Source of the DNA: Candidatus Gastranaerophilales bacterium
GTDB taxonomy: Bacteria > Cyanobacteriota > Vampirovibrionia > Gastranaerophilales > Gastranaerophilaceae
Direction of reading: 5' to 3'
DNA length: 64,000 nt
NCBI GenBank assembly: GCA_944325895.1
Contig: CALVCA010000006.1
Location: 45,316-109,315, forward strand
Shown: positions 10,342 through 19,053 of the stretch, piece after piece
How the letters are laid out: every line of letters starts with the position of its first letter
Position numbering within the stretch: position 1 is the stretch's first letter
Notes under the pieces: model-generated
Database searches by the model: none
What the model was told of the DNA's origin: nothing
Seen by the model: the letters and a program-made list of their open reading frames with translations, nothing else
Program-made: the position numbers and the translations under genes

Positions 10342-11337
10342 TTAATACATACCTATAATATTTCTTACTTCGTGTAAGATTTTTTTAGCTTCTCTACTGG
10401 TTTTTTCAGAGCCTGAACGAATAATATCCTCAACTTCAGACAAATGAGCTTCGTAATATTTTCTTTTTTCTCTTATATCTTTTAAAGAATTATTTACGAA
10501 TTCAGCCAATTGTCTTTTACAATCCGCACAACCTCTTTCGCCTTTTTCGCACTCTGACTTAACTTTTTGAATTTGACTGTCGTCTGCAAAAACCTGCCAG
10601 TATTTAAATGCTACTTCACAGTTATCGGGATGACCTAAATCATCACGTCTTATACGGCTTCTGTCAGTAATAGCCGACATAATTTTCTTCGCCGTAATTT
10701 CGGCGGTGTCAGCAAGCTTTATATCATTATTATAAGATTTACTCATTTTATTACCGTCAAGACCGCATACTAAAGGACAATTGTTAAGCAAAGGCTTAGG
10801 TTCTTTAAAAAAGTCGGTTTTATAAATATTATTAAAACGTCTGACAATATCACGAGTAATTTCAATATGAGCAATCTGATCAACACCTACAGGGATAGCC
10901 TCCGCATTCAACATCATAATATCGGCACTCATCAAAACGGGATATCCCATAAGTCCGTAGCTTATTTGAGAATTATTTGCCTCTTTTGTCCTCAAAATAC
11001 GAGCCATGTCTTTTAAAGTAGGATCACGTTCAACCCAATTTTGCGGAGTAATCATACTCAAATAAACATTTAATTCCGCAATTTCAGGAATAAGGGATTG
11101 GACATAAATTGTTGATTTATCAGGATTAATACCTGAAGCAAGCCAGTCAATTACAACATCCAATACATCCTGACGCAAATTTTTTGTATCGTCATATTTA
11201 GTTGTAAGAGCATGCCAATCTGCAACAAAAAAATAGCATTCGTTAGAATTTTGAAGTTCAACCCAATTTTTAATTACTCCCAAATAATGACCTAAATGTA
11301 ATCTTCCGGTAGATCTCATTCCTGAAACAATACGCAT
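10342..11337 (-). CDS. trpS: Tryptophanyl-tRNA synthetase
   Basis: Charges tRNA-Trp. A class I synthetase with the HIGH-type motif HLGHYLG (residues 14-20) and the KMSKS loop (about residue 195). At 331 aa it has normal bacterial length. I start it at 11337 because AGGAGG lies 5 nt upstream; the frame extends 9 codons further without a ribosome site. It is a separate transcriptional unit from lptB. Confidence 0.96.
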   Translation of the reverse strand: MRIVSGMRSTGRLHLGHYLGVIKNWVELQNSNECYFFVADWHALTTKYDDTKNLRQDVLDVVIDWLASGINPDKSTIYVQSLIPEIAELNVYLSMITPQNWVERDPTLKDMARILRTKEANNSQISYGLMGYPVLMSADIMMLNAEAIPVGVDQIAHIEITRDIVRRFNNIYKTDFFKEPKPLLNNCPLVCGLDGNKMSKSYNNDIKLADTAEITAKKIMSAITDRSRIRRDDLGHPDNCEVAFKYWQVFADDSQIQKVKSECEKGERGCADCKRQLAEFVNNSLKDIREKRKYYEAHLSEVEDIIRSGSEKTSREAKKILHEVRNIIGMY

Positions 11338-11671
11338 AATACCTCCTGAAATATAATAACACAAATATAAATATCATTTAAACAGAGGATAAAATTTAGA
11401 AAAAAAAGGTTTATTCTGATGATAACCGGACTTTTACAAATTGTAAACAAAAAGGCATGGACGGCATGCCCCAAATTTAAAACATTAAGAAATGTAACTA
11501 AAAATTAAGAGATATTAATTAAGGCTGAAATCATGTCAAAATCATGGTTTCGGGAATAAATAAAAGGGGGTGAAATCGAGAAAAACAAAATAGTTGTCCA
11601 CCTAAAAAGGTTAGAGTACAATTAATATGTAGTCTGCTTTTACAGGCGGATTTCTTGTAGAGGTGAAGATA
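11338..11671. other. Intergenic region upstream of the cell-division block
   Basis: No gene is seen in this 334-bp stretch. It holds a short hairpin (GGCATG ... CATGCC, about 11454-11470), TGTAAAC and TGTAAC boxes (about 11447 and 11492), a GGCTGAAAT motif (11523-11531) shared with the duplicated intergenic elements, and the promoter described at 11594. Two very short frames (8 codons or fewer) are not convincing. Confidence 0.5.
11594..11622 (+). promoter_or_regulatory. Promoter of the yggS-sepF unit
   Basis: TTGTCC (11594-11599), a 17-nt spacer, TACAAT (11617-11622). The predicted 5' UTR is about 43 nt. Confidence 0.55.
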
Positions 11672-12334
11672 GTGTACGAGAGAATAAAACAGAATCTTTT
11701 ACGGATACAAGAAGAAATTGCACCTTATAGACCAAATATCATTGCAGTTACAAAGTATTTTGACGAAAATTCCATAATAGCAGCGTACAAAGCGGGGTTA
11801 AGGGATTTTGCGGAATCAAGAGTAATTGAGGCATCTGAAAAAATCAACAGATTACCAAAAGAGATAAAAGAAAATTCAACTTTTCATTTTATAGGGCACT
11901 TACAGACCAATAAAGTAAAAAAAGCAATTGAAATTTTTGATTATATACACTCGGTAGACACGGTGAAACTGGCGGAAAAAATTTCTGAAGAAGCCGGTAA
12001 AATCGGTAAGACACAAAAGATTTTAATTCAGATAAACAATGCCGGAGAAACACAAAAATTCGGATTTTCAAAAGAGGCAGTATTCAGTGAATTCGGTAAC
12101 ATAATCAAATTAAAGAATACAGAAGTTATCGGAGTAATGAATATGGCACCTTTAGGAGCCGGAGAAAAAGAGTTAACAAGACTTTTTTCTGAAATAAGAG
12201 AAATCAGGGATAATCTTGAAAAGGAATTTAACTGCAAGTTGCACGAAATATCTATGGGTATGAGTCAAGATTATAAAATAGCAGCCCGGGAGGGTTCAAC
12301 AATGCTAAGAATTGGTAGAAAATTGTTTAAATAA
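11672..12334 (+). CDS. YggS-family pyridoxal phosphate homeostasis protein
   Basis: A single-domain PLP-binding TIM-barrel protein (YggS/PROSC/YlmE) that controls the free PLP pool. The PLP Lys is in IIAVTKYF (about residue 25). Other family motifs are FAESRV, FHFIGHLQTNK, LIQINNAGE, GVMNMAP, ISMGMSQDY and LRIGRKLF. I prefer the GTG at 11672 because GAGGTGA sits 5-6 nt before it; GTG 11663 lies inside that site. It is followed directly by sepF, as in Firmicutes and Cyanobacteria, where YlmE-SepF order is common. Confidence 0.92.
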   Translation: MYERIKQNLLRIQEEIAPYRPNIIAVTKYFDENSIIAAYKAGLRDFAESRVIEASEKINRLPKEIKENSTFHFIGHLQTNKVKKAIEIFDYIHSVDTVKLAEKISEEAGKIGKTQKILIQINNAGETQKFGFSKEAVFSEFGNIIKLKNTEVIGVMNMAPLGAGEKELTRLFSEIREIRDNLEKEFNCKLHEISMGMSQDYKIAAREGSTMLRIGRKLFK

Positions 12335-12350
12335 ACGGAGGAATAAAACG

Positions 12351-12845
12351 GTGGCAGTAGTAACAGACAAAATTAAATCAGTAGTAGACTTTTTGGTAAA
12401 AGGATTTGAACCAAAAGAAACGATATTTGACGAAATGGCAGAAGAGATGGGTGATGAATATGAAGTGCAGGATAATTTAGCGATAGATCCGAAATATTCA
12501 TATCAGTCAAACTCGGTTAATGACTTAAAAGTAGTTAACCACCCGAATTTCAGAGGTTATGAAGTAATAGTTATGGAGCCTCGTTCATTTGACGATGCAG
12601 CAAATATAGTTCAATATTTAAAAGACAGAAAGACCATTGTTTTAAATCTTCATTTATTAGATAAAGAACAATCACAAAGGACAATTGATTTTGTATGCGG
12701 AGCAGCCCACGCACTTAACGGCAAACCGCAAAAAGTAGGGGATTTGGTATTTGTATTCACACCGAGTAACGTAACTTTGTCTGTTGAATTGAATGCAAAC
12801 CAAAATAAATTTAATGATTCATTGTGGAGAGCTCCTTTACAGTAA
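12351..12845 (+). CDS. sepF: Cell division protein SepF
   Basis: Bundles and anchors FtsZ at the membrane. The C-terminal two-thirds is the SepF/YlmF core (EVIVMEPRSFDDAANIVQYL, TIVLNLHLLDKEQSQRTIDF, VCGAAHALNG, FVFTPSNVTLS). The N-terminal region is the usual short amphipathic helix plus a linker. The GTG start at 12351 has GGAGGA 8 nt upstream. It lies 16 nt after the yggS-like gene and just before nadK and ftsZ, forming a division block. A terminator-like hairpin follows. Confidence 0.94.
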   Translation: MAVVTDKIKSVVDFLVKGFEPKETIFDEMAEEMGDEYEVQDNLAIDPKYSYQSNSVNDLKVVNHPNFRGYEVIVMEPRSFDDAANIVQYLKDRKTIVLNLHLLDKEQSQRTIDFVCGAAHALNGKPQKVGDLVFVFTPSNVTLSVELNANQNKFNDSLWRAPLQ

Positions 12846-12883
12846 TCCGCAATTGATATCAGTGGGTATGAGAAGAGATAGTT

Positions 12884-12910
12884 GGGGGACATTGTTCCCC
12901 TTTTCTTTTT
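12884..12910 (+). terminator. Rho-independent terminator after sepF
   Basis: GGGGA/TCCCC stem (12885-12900) followed by TTTTCTTTTT. The right arm also contains the -35 of the next promoter. Confidence 0.75.
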
Positions 12911-12920
12911 ATGGTATAAA
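12892..12920 (+). promoter_or_regulatory. nadK promoter, predicted leaderless transcript
   Basis: TTGTTC (12892-12897), a 17-nt spacer, extended -10 TGGTATAAA (TATAAA 12915-12920). Only 6 nt separate the -10 box from the ATG at 12927, so the mRNA should begin at or next to the start codon. No Shine-Dalgarno is present. Confidence 0.6.
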
Positions 12921-12926
12921 AATTTT

Positions 12927-13724
12927 ATGAAAAAATTCGGTATTTGCTATAACAAAACAATAGATAATTCCGTTAAAGTAATGAAGGAATTAGAAGAGGA
13001 ACTCAAAAAAAACAACGTACAGACGGAAATTCTTGACATAGACGAATTAAAATCGGGATATGATTTTATATTTGTAATCGGCGGAGACGGAACAATATTA
13101 AAGGCAGCGAGATTTTATGCGAAAACATCGACACCGATATTCGGAATAAATTTAGGCAGGCTTGGATTTTTATCGCAATCATCAAAAGAAGAAATAAAAA
13201 TTTCGGTTGAAAAAATACTTACCGGTGAATATCGTATTGAAAAAAGGAGTATGCTGCAAAGCGGAGAAAAAATAGCACTGAACGATTTTGTTGTAAAGGG
13301 CACAACAACCGGGAGGACATCAAGATTTTCCTTAAAAATAAACAATAAACTTGTCTGTGACTATTTAGCCGACGGAATAATAGTAACAACACCAACAGGA
13401 TCTACTGCATACGGGCTTTCGGCAGGCGGACCTGTCATATCACCGAAATTAAATGCATTTGTAATAGTCCCAATATGTCCGCATACATTAACTGCAAGAC
13501 CAATTGTAATTCCTGACGATGAAATTATTACAATATGTTCTGATAAAGATTTGACAAACTATGTAGCATCAACGGACGGACAGGAATTTTATGAATTTGT
13601 AAAAGAAATTGAAATAAAAAAATCAGCCTATACAGCAAAACTTGCTCTGCTTGATGAAGGCGAATTTTATTCAATTTTAAGGAATAAGCTGCACTGGGGA
13701 ACATCTCCTGCCTGTATCAAATAA
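12927..13724 (+). CDS. nadK: NAD kinase
   Basis: Phosphorylates NAD+ to NADP+. Conserved motifs are the ATP/PPi-binding GGDGT (residues 52-56), the NE/D-type motif within LNDFVVKG, and TPTGSTAYGLSAGGPVI. The 266-aa length is normal. The start is ATG 12927; a longer frame to 12882 would pass through the upstream terminator and promoter. It is transcribed separately from sepF and lies 158 nt before ftsZ. Confidence 0.93.
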   Translation: MKKFGICYNKTIDNSVKVMKELEEELKKNNVQTEILDIDELKSGYDFIFVIGGDGTILKAARFYAKTSTPIFGINLGRLGFLSQSSKEEIKISVEKILTGEYRIEKRSMLQSGEKIALNDFVVKGTTTGRTSRFSLKINNKLVCDYLADGIIVTTPTGSTAYGLSAGGPVISPKLNAFVIVPICPHTLTARPIVIPDDEIITICSDKDLTNYVASTDGQEFYEFVKEIEIKKSAYTAKLALLDEGEFYSILRNKLHWGTSPACIK

Positions 13725-13882
13725 AATTTTTAAAAAATTTTATTAACTTTTGTTCATAATTGGCATGGAAATTATTGTACTTTTTTTCTATTTAAAATAG
13801 TATGTTATTATATTATTATCAAACCCACCTAAATGGGTAATAACCTAAAAGTAATATTACAAACATATAAGAGGTAAAAATA

Positions 13883-15034
13883 GTGGAAAATTTCGTATCA
13901 GATATCTTTGCAAAAAAAGATGACACAGCCGGCTTAAACAGGTCGCCAATCAACCCAACAAATATAAAAGTAGTCGGTGTAGGCGGAGGCGGAGGTAATG
14001 CCGTTAACCGAATGATTAAGGCAGGACTTTCTAATGTAGAATTTTGGCTTATGAATACCGATTTACAGGTATTGGAATACGGTCAAACAAAAAATAAAAT
14101 ACAATTAGGTAAAGCCTCAACAAACGGTTTAGGAGCAGGCGGAGATCCGTCGATTGGTGAAAAAGCCGCAGAAGAAGCTCAACAGGAAATAACAAACGCT
14201 CTTGAAGGTGCTGATATGGTATTTATAACAGCAGGTATGGGCGGCGGAACAGGTACCGGTGCAGCTCCTGTTGTTGCTAAAATTGCAAAAGAACTCGGAA
14301 TTTTAACAATTGCTGTTGTAACAAAACCTTTCTCCTGGGAAGGAAAGAAAAGACAAAATCAGGCTGTTCAAGGTTTAGAAAAACTAAGAGAAGCAGTTGA
14401 TGCAGTTATTGTAATTCCTAACGACAAATTATTACAGGTAGTAGACAGACAAGTTTCATTAACAGAATCTTTCATAATAGTTGATGAAGTTCTGTTAAGA
14501 GGTGTACAGGGTATTTCAGATATCATTACCGTTCCCGGACTTATCAACGTTGACTTTGCAGATGTTAAAAACGTTATGCAAGCTTCAGGATCAGCTCTTA
14601 TGGGTATCGGTCGTGGTCAGGGTGAAGGCAGAGCTATTAAAGCTGCTGAAATCGCTATTAATTCTCAATTACTTGAAACATCAATCAACGGTGCATCCGG
14701 TGTAATTGTTAATATTACAGGCGGTCCTGATATGACACTTCACGAAATTACAGATGCTGCAAATATTATTCATGACGCTGTTCTTGATGATGCAACTGTT
14801 ATTATCGGTACTGCGGTTAACGAAAATATTCAAGGAGAAATCCAGGTTACTGTTATTGCAACAGGTTTTGAATTAAAAAATCAGCCTATTGAAGAAAAAA
14901 CTGAAACAAGACAGTTAAACGCTGCTGATTTCTTTGCAAGTTCAGGTTCTTTCAATCAACCAAGAAGAACATCCATTCCGGAAGTATCTCCGAGCTTCAC
15001 AAACATTGAAATTCCTGACTTTTTGAAAAAATAA
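13883..15034 (+). CDS. ftsZ: Cell division GTPase FtsZ
   Basis: The tubulin-like GTPase forming the division ring. The N-terminal [15 protein letters not shown] and the tubulin signature [10 protein letters not shown] (about residues 120-129) are intact. The T7-region NVDFADV and a C-terminal conserved peptide EIPDFLKK at the very end are present. Length is 383 aa. The GTG start has GAGGT 8 nt upstream. A possible promoter (TTGTAC, then TAGTAT after 16 nt) lies in the AT-rich stretch at 13776-13803. A terminator follows. Confidence 0.97.
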   Translation: MENFVSDIFAKKDDTAGLNRSPINPTNIKVVGVGGGGGNAVNRMIKAGLSNVEFWLMNTDLQVLEYGQTKNKIQLGKASTNGLGAGGDPSIGEKAAEEAQQEITNALEGADMVFITAGMGGGTGTGAAPVVAKIAKELGILTIAVVTKPFSWEGKKRQNQAVQGLEKLREAVDAVIVIPNDKLLQVVDRQVSLTESFIIVDEVLLRGVQGISDIITVPGLINVDFADVKNVMQASGSALMGIGRGQGEGRAIKAAEIAINSQLLETSINGASGVIVNITGGPDMTLHEITDAANIIHDAVLDDATVIIGTAVNENIQGEIQVTVIATGFELKNQPIEEKTETRQLNAADFFASSGSFNQPRRTSIPEVSPSFTNIEIPDFLKK

Positions 15035-15057
15035 TTGTTATTGTATGAAAAAGATAA

Positions 15058-15084
15058 TGGGATGATTATTCATCCCTTTTTTTT
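15058..15084 (+). terminator. Rho-independent terminator after ftsZ
   Basis: Stem GGGATGA/TCATCCC with a 4-nt loop, followed by eight T. Confidence 0.9.
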
Positions 15085-15252
15085 GTTGTTAAGAATTGTA
15101 AAGCTAAACTTTAATAATTGAAACACACAATATACACTAATTCCGGCATAAGTATTCCAAAAATTACGTTTTAAATTGAGCAATAAATTAGACGCAAAAT
15201 TGTTTATAAAAATATAGGGGATAAAATTTAAATAAATTTCAAGGAGGACATT

Positions 15253-16626
15253 ATGGGGATTAATGGGATTAGTTTTAGTGCGGAAGAATCACCACTGCAC
15301 AATGTGAAGAAATTAAAGAAGAAACAAAAGAAAGCTTACAGAAATGTGCAACGACAAATGATTAATAATGATCGTGAACCGCTAACTTGGGAAAAATACA
15401 GACGTAACAACGGCATGGAACCGTTAAACAAACCGCAGTCAGGAGTAGTTGAAGCAGACAAAATTGCCGAAGAAATTAAAAGACAAAACGCTTTAGAAGC
15501 CCAAAAAGCACAACACAGACAAAACATTGCAGATTTACAAGGCAAAAAATCAGGTGTTGTTGTAGCAGATGAAATTGCTGAGAAAAAAGCTCAACACAAA
15601 CAAAACATTGCGGATTTAAAGGGTAAAAAATCAGGTGTCGTCGTAGCAGATGAGCTTGCGGCTCAAAATAAAGCTGCAAAACCAAAGACTTGGGCTAACT
15701 ATTACCAAGAACACGGATTAAAAGCTCCCGAACCACAAAAATCAGGTGTCGTCGTAGCAGATGAGCTTGCGGCTCAAAATAAAGCTGCAAAACCAAAGAC
15801 TTGGGCTAACTATTACCAAGAACACGGATTAAAAGCTCCCGAACCACAAAAATCAGGTGTCGTTGTGGCAGATGAGATTGCTGAAGGAGCCAAAAGTCAA
15901 AATCCTTTGGAAGCACAAAAAGCACAACACAGACAAAATATTGCGGATTTAAAGGGTAAAAAATCAGGCGTTGTTGTAGCAGATAAGATAGCCGAAGGAG
16001 CAAAAAGTCAAAATCCTTTGGAAGCACAAAAAGCACAACTCAGACAAAATATTGCAGATTTAAAAGGCAAAAGATCAGGTGTCGTTGTGGCAGATGATAT
16101 TGCCGGCGGAATAAAAAGACATAATGCAATGATAGGTAAAAAAGGCGGCAATAAGATTTTCAAATCAATGAAAGGCAAAAAAGGCAAAGCAGCATTGGCG
16201 GCACTAGGTGTTGGATTAATAGGTGGAGTAATTGCATACTTTAATCAAAAAGATAAAACTCCAACCGTAGAAGCTACTCCGGCAATACCTGTTGAACAAA
16301 ATCCAAAACCGGCAGATTCCACTGGAATACAGCAGCCTGCAATAGAAAATCCGGCAGCAGTACCTCCGGCAGCAGTACCTCCGGCAGCAGTACCTCCGGC
16401 AGAAGAACCTGCGACAGAATATATCGTCAAAAAAGGTGATTGCGTTTGGAATATTGCAAAACAGCATTTAAAAGATTTACATAAATCAGATCCGAACTAC
16501 AAACCTACGGATAAAGAAATATTAGAACATACCAAAGAACTAATGAAGTTGAATAATTTAAAATATGAAGCAGACGGGTACGTAGTTATAATCCATCCGG
16601 AAGACAGATTGAAATTAACAGCATAA
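15253..16626 (+). CDS. Repeat-containing protein with TM segment and C-terminal LysM-like domain
   Basis: The N-terminal ~300 residues are charged and built of repeats that each contain SGVV(V/E)AD(E/K)(I/L)A. Two alternating linkers are seen: QKAQHRQNIADLKGKK and KTWANYYQEHGLKAPEPQ. One 37-residue unit is perfectly duplicated at DNA level (15628-15849). A hydrophobic segment (AALAALGVGLIGGVIAYF) follows, then a Pro/Ala linker with AVPPA repeats. The end (EYIVKKGDCVWNIAKQHL ... YVVIIHPEDRL) resembles a LysM peptidoglycan-binding domain with a long insertion. There is no N-terminal signal peptide, so the repeats should be cytoplasmic and the LysM part outside. AAGGAGG precedes the ATG. Function unknown. 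Confidence 0.78.
   Translation: MGINGISFSAEESPLHNVKKLKKKQKKAYRNVQRQMINNDREPLTWEKYRRNNGMEPLNKPQSGVVEADKIAEEIKRQNALEAQKAQHRQNIADLQGKKSGVVVADEIAEKKAQHKQNIADLKGKKSGVVVADELAAQNKAAKPKTWANYYQEHGLKAPEPQKSGVVVADELAAQNKAAKPKTWANYYQEHGLKAPEPQKSGVVVADEIAEGAKSQNPLEAQKAQHRQNIADLKGKKSGVVVADKIAEGAKSQNPLEAQKAQLRQNIADLKGKRSGVVVADDIAGGIKRHNAMIGKKGGNKIFKSMKGKKGKAALAALGVGLIGGVIAYFNQKDKTPTVEATPAIPVEQNPKPADSTGIQQPAIENPAAVPPAAVPPAAVPPAEEPATEYIVKKGDCVWNIAKQHLKDLHKSDPNYKPTDKEILEHTKELMKLNNLKYEADGYVVIIHPEDRLKLTA
15628..15849 (+). repeat. Perfect tandem duplication (2 x 111 bp) within the LysM-like gene
   Basis: Units 15628-15738 and 15739-15849 are identical over 111 bp (37 codons), so the copy is recent and keeps the reading frame. 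Confidence 0.92.
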
Positions 16627-16627
16627 A

Positions 16628-16657
16628 AAAAAGACCGCATAAGCGGTCTTTTTTTTA
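16628..16657. terminator. Bidirectional rho-independent terminator
   Basis: AAGACCGC/GCGGTCTT stem with an ATAA loop, flanked by A and T runs. It separates the LysM-like gene from the convergent aldolase gene. Confidence 0.9.
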
Positions 16658-16663
16658 TGATAA

Positions 16664-17617
16664 TTAGTCTTGAGCGTGTCCTGCTGTACCCAAAACGTCA
16701 CGCATTTTGTGCATAACAAGTTCTTTAACGGCAGTTCTGCCAGGACCCATATATTCACGTGGATCAAATTTATCAGGATGTTCCATAAAGAATTCTCTGA
16801 TAGTAGAAGTCATAGCCAATCTCAAGTCAGTATCGATATTGATTTTAGCAACACCGTGTTTAGAAGCATATGCAAGCATATCTTCAGGAACACCTTGAGC
16901 ATCAGGCAAGTTGCCGCCGTACTTGTTGCATTTAGCAACCAAATCAGCAGGAACTGATGATGATCCGTGAAGAACTAACGGATAATCATAACCAACAACA
17001 GCGTTTACAGCTTTTTTAATTTCTGCTAATCTTTCAAAATCAAGTTTAGCTTCGCCTTTAAATTTATAAGCACCGTGAGAAGTACCTATAGCAACGGCTA
17101 ATGAATCACAGCCTGTTTCTTTAACAAATCTTGCAGCTTCTTCAGGATCAGTATATGTTGAATCTTTAGCATGAACTTTAACATCATCTTCAACACCGGC
17201 TAATTTACCGAGTTCAGCTTCAACTGAAACACCTTTAGCATGAGCATAATCAACAACTTGTTTTGTTAATTTAATATTTTCTTCCAACGGGAATCTTGAA
17301 CCGTCAATCATAACAGATGAAAAACCGCCGTCAATACAAGCTTTACAAATTTCAAAATCTGCACCGTGATCCAAGTGCAATGCTATAGGAACTGTTGTTG
17401 TAGCTAAAGCAGCTTCAACAAGTTTGATTAAATATGTTTGATTAGCGTATTTTCTTGCACCTGCAGAAACCTGTAAAATAATAGGTGATTGAGTTTCTTC
17501 TGCAGCTTCAGCTATACCTTGCAAAATTTCCATGTTGTTAACATTGTAAGCACCGATAGCGTATCCGCCGGCTAATGCTTTTTTGAACATTTCTTCTGTT
17601 CCGACTAATTTTCTCAT
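16664..17617 (-). CDS. fba: Class II fructose-bisphosphate aldolase
   Basis: Zinc-dependent aldolase of glycolysis and gluconeogenesis, cleaving fructose-1,6-bisphosphate to DHAP and glyceraldehyde-3-phosphate. Metal and substrate motifs are visible: LHLDHG (zinc His and catalytic Asp), GYAIGAYNVNN, SVMIDGS, EAELG, AIGTSHGAYKF, LVLHGSS and KINIDTDLR. At 317 aa it belongs to the shorter class II group. GAAGGAGAA lies before the ATG. It is a single gene between a terminator and a divergent promoter. Confidence 0.95.
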   Translation of the reverse strand: MRKLVGTEEMFKKALAGGYAIGAYNVNNMEILQGIAEAAEETQSPIILQVSAGARKYANQTYLIKLVEAALATTTVPIALHLDHGADFEICKACIDGGFSSVMIDGSRFPLEENIKLTKQVVDYAHAKGVSVEAELGKLAGVEDDVKVHAKDSTYTDPEEAARFVKETGCDSLAVAIGTSHGAYKFKGEAKLDFERLAEIKKAVNAVVGYDYPLVLHGSSSVPADLVAKCNKYGGNLPDAQGVPEDMLAYASKHGVAKINIDTDLRLAMTSTIREFFMEHPDKFDPREYMGPGRTAVKELVMHKMRDVLGTAGHAQD

Positions 17618-17725
17618 TTTAGTTCTCCTTCTTTGTCACACACAACAAGTGTATTACAAACATTTATGGATTACAAGTAAATATTATTTTTAAATATTAA
17701 GAAATATTAAAAATCTACACAACTC

Positions 17726-17754
17726 TTTACAAACCTGAAAAATATTGCTATAAT
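17726..17754 (+). promoter_or_regulatory. Strong sigma-70-type promoter
   Basis: TTTACA (17726-17731), a 17-nt spacer, extended -10 TGCTATAAT (TATAAT 17749-17754). It drives the unknown gene at 17856 with a ~95-nt leader. Confidence 0.7.
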
Positions 17755-17793
17755 GGGCACAAAAGGTTAATGAATTAAGAAGATAAAATATTA

Positions 17794-17841
17794 ATGGTAG
17801 CAAAAAAGGTTTTTAGAAGTTTTCTCATGGAAAAGTACTAA
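17794..17841 (+). CDS. Possible 15-aa upstream ORF in the leader of the 17856 gene
   Basis: ATG to TAA, 16 codons including stop (MVAKKVFRSFLMEKY), ending just before the ribosome site of the next gene. Its own start lacks a convincing Shine-Dalgarno, so translation is uncertain. Confidence 0.2.
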   Translation: MVAKKVFRSFLMEKY

Positions 17842-17855
17842 AACAAGGAGTTATT

Positions 17856-18959
17856 ATGTCTATTCACGCAATATCGAGTGTTACAAACAAGAGTTATTCA
17901 AACATAAATTTTGAAAAACGCAAAGAAAAACCGGTAAAAAATCAAAATGTTACAAGTCCGATGAAAGCGGTTCCGCTTGCGGCATTAATAGCAATGAGTC
18001 CTTTGACAACGAACAATGCAGCAAATATTATGAAAGCTGAAAATAAAACAAATACAGTTGAACTTGCTCAAGCTCCGGAAGAACATATTATACTTATGTA
18101 CGGAGATGCATTCACCTCCGCAAACGGAACAAAAGTTACTGTAATGGCACTGAATACAAAAGGCGGTTCCGACAGCTATGATAAAATTCTGTTAAAAACA
18201 GAAAATTATACATTTGAAGCCAAGGAGCTTCTATTACGTAACGCTTATTTATGGTCTTCAAACAAAGTAAAAGAAGGTCCTTTAAAATTTAAAGAGGTTA
18301 TTGCCGAAACAGAAATTGACGGCAAAAAAGAAAGATATAGTTTTGTAGATCCGACTATTGTAAATTATGTAGAAGCCCTTGTTGCACAGCCTACTAATAA
18401 AAGTAATATAAAAAATATGCGTCAAGCTGATTTAAATTTAGTAGTGGCAAATTCTAAAGGTGATTTGCTAGGTCTTACTGATGAAAACTTGAAATTTTAT
18501 TTTGAAAAATTTCCCATAAAACGCTCTACCCAGGGGTCGCTTTTTGATAACTTTTTTGACGAGATATATGTTGGACCATTCCATCAAAAACGTCTTTGGG
18601 AACAACAAGTGCAAGGGTCTCATGGCAATTATACATTAAGATTTTATGATGACGACGGAAACTTTGATAACGCTGAAAATATAGTTTTAAAAAAGGACGG
18701 GTATCGTGATTGCAGTGTCGAAGGTGTAGTATTGGTTACAGGTAAGCTGCATGGCGTTGATGATGCAATATCAACCGGAACAGCATCTGTTATTCACATT
18801 GGAATTGAGCCGCTGACAAAAGAAGATAGATATATAACTGATGATATTCTTGCAAATGAAATCATTAAAATATATAATTCGTCAAAATACAATAAATCAC
18901 AGAAGTTTCCTATAACAATTAATCAAACTGAATCTAATTTAGTATTAGGTGATTATTAA
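17856..18959 (+). CDS. Lineage-specific hypothetical protein (367 aa)
   Basis: I do not recognise this protein. It opens with a polar stretch (MSIHAISSVTNKSYSNINF), then a short hydrophobic patch (AVPLAALIAMSPL, about 38-50) too short and internal for a normal signal peptide, then a folded, mixed-charge region. The opening resembles other lineage proteins here that begin with an ISxxSF-like motif (15253, 61926). AAGGAG precedes the ATG. It is transcribed from the promoter at 17726. Confidence 0.7.
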   Translation: MSIHAISSVTNKSYSNINFEKRKEKPVKNQNVTSPMKAVPLAALIAMSPLTTNNAANIMKAENKTNTVELAQAPEEHIILMYGDAFTSANGTKVTVMALNTKGGSDSYDKILLKTENYTFEAKELLLRNAYLWSSNKVKEGPLKFKEVIAETEIDGKKERYSFVDPTIVNYVEALVAQPTNKSNIKNMRQADLNLVVANSKGDLLGLTDENLKFYFEKFPIKRSTQGSLFDNFFDEIYVGPFHQKRLWEQQVQGSHGNYTLRFYDDDGNFDNAENIVLKKDGYRDCSVEGVVLVTGKLHGVDDAISTGTASVIHIGIEPLTKEDRYITDDILANEIIKIYNSSKYNKSQKFPITINQTESNLVLGDY

Positions 18960-19053
18960 TTAATGTAAACGAATGTAACAACATGAAAACATGCTGAAAT
19001 AAGGCATTTAAACATGTTTTTATATAAATAAGTGTTAAAACAGAGAGAAAATA

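Noticed and set aside
11441..11660. Possible riboswitch in the 334-bp gap before the yggS-like gene
   Set aside because: I could not match it to any riboswitch core; only a short hairpin and a promoter are visible.
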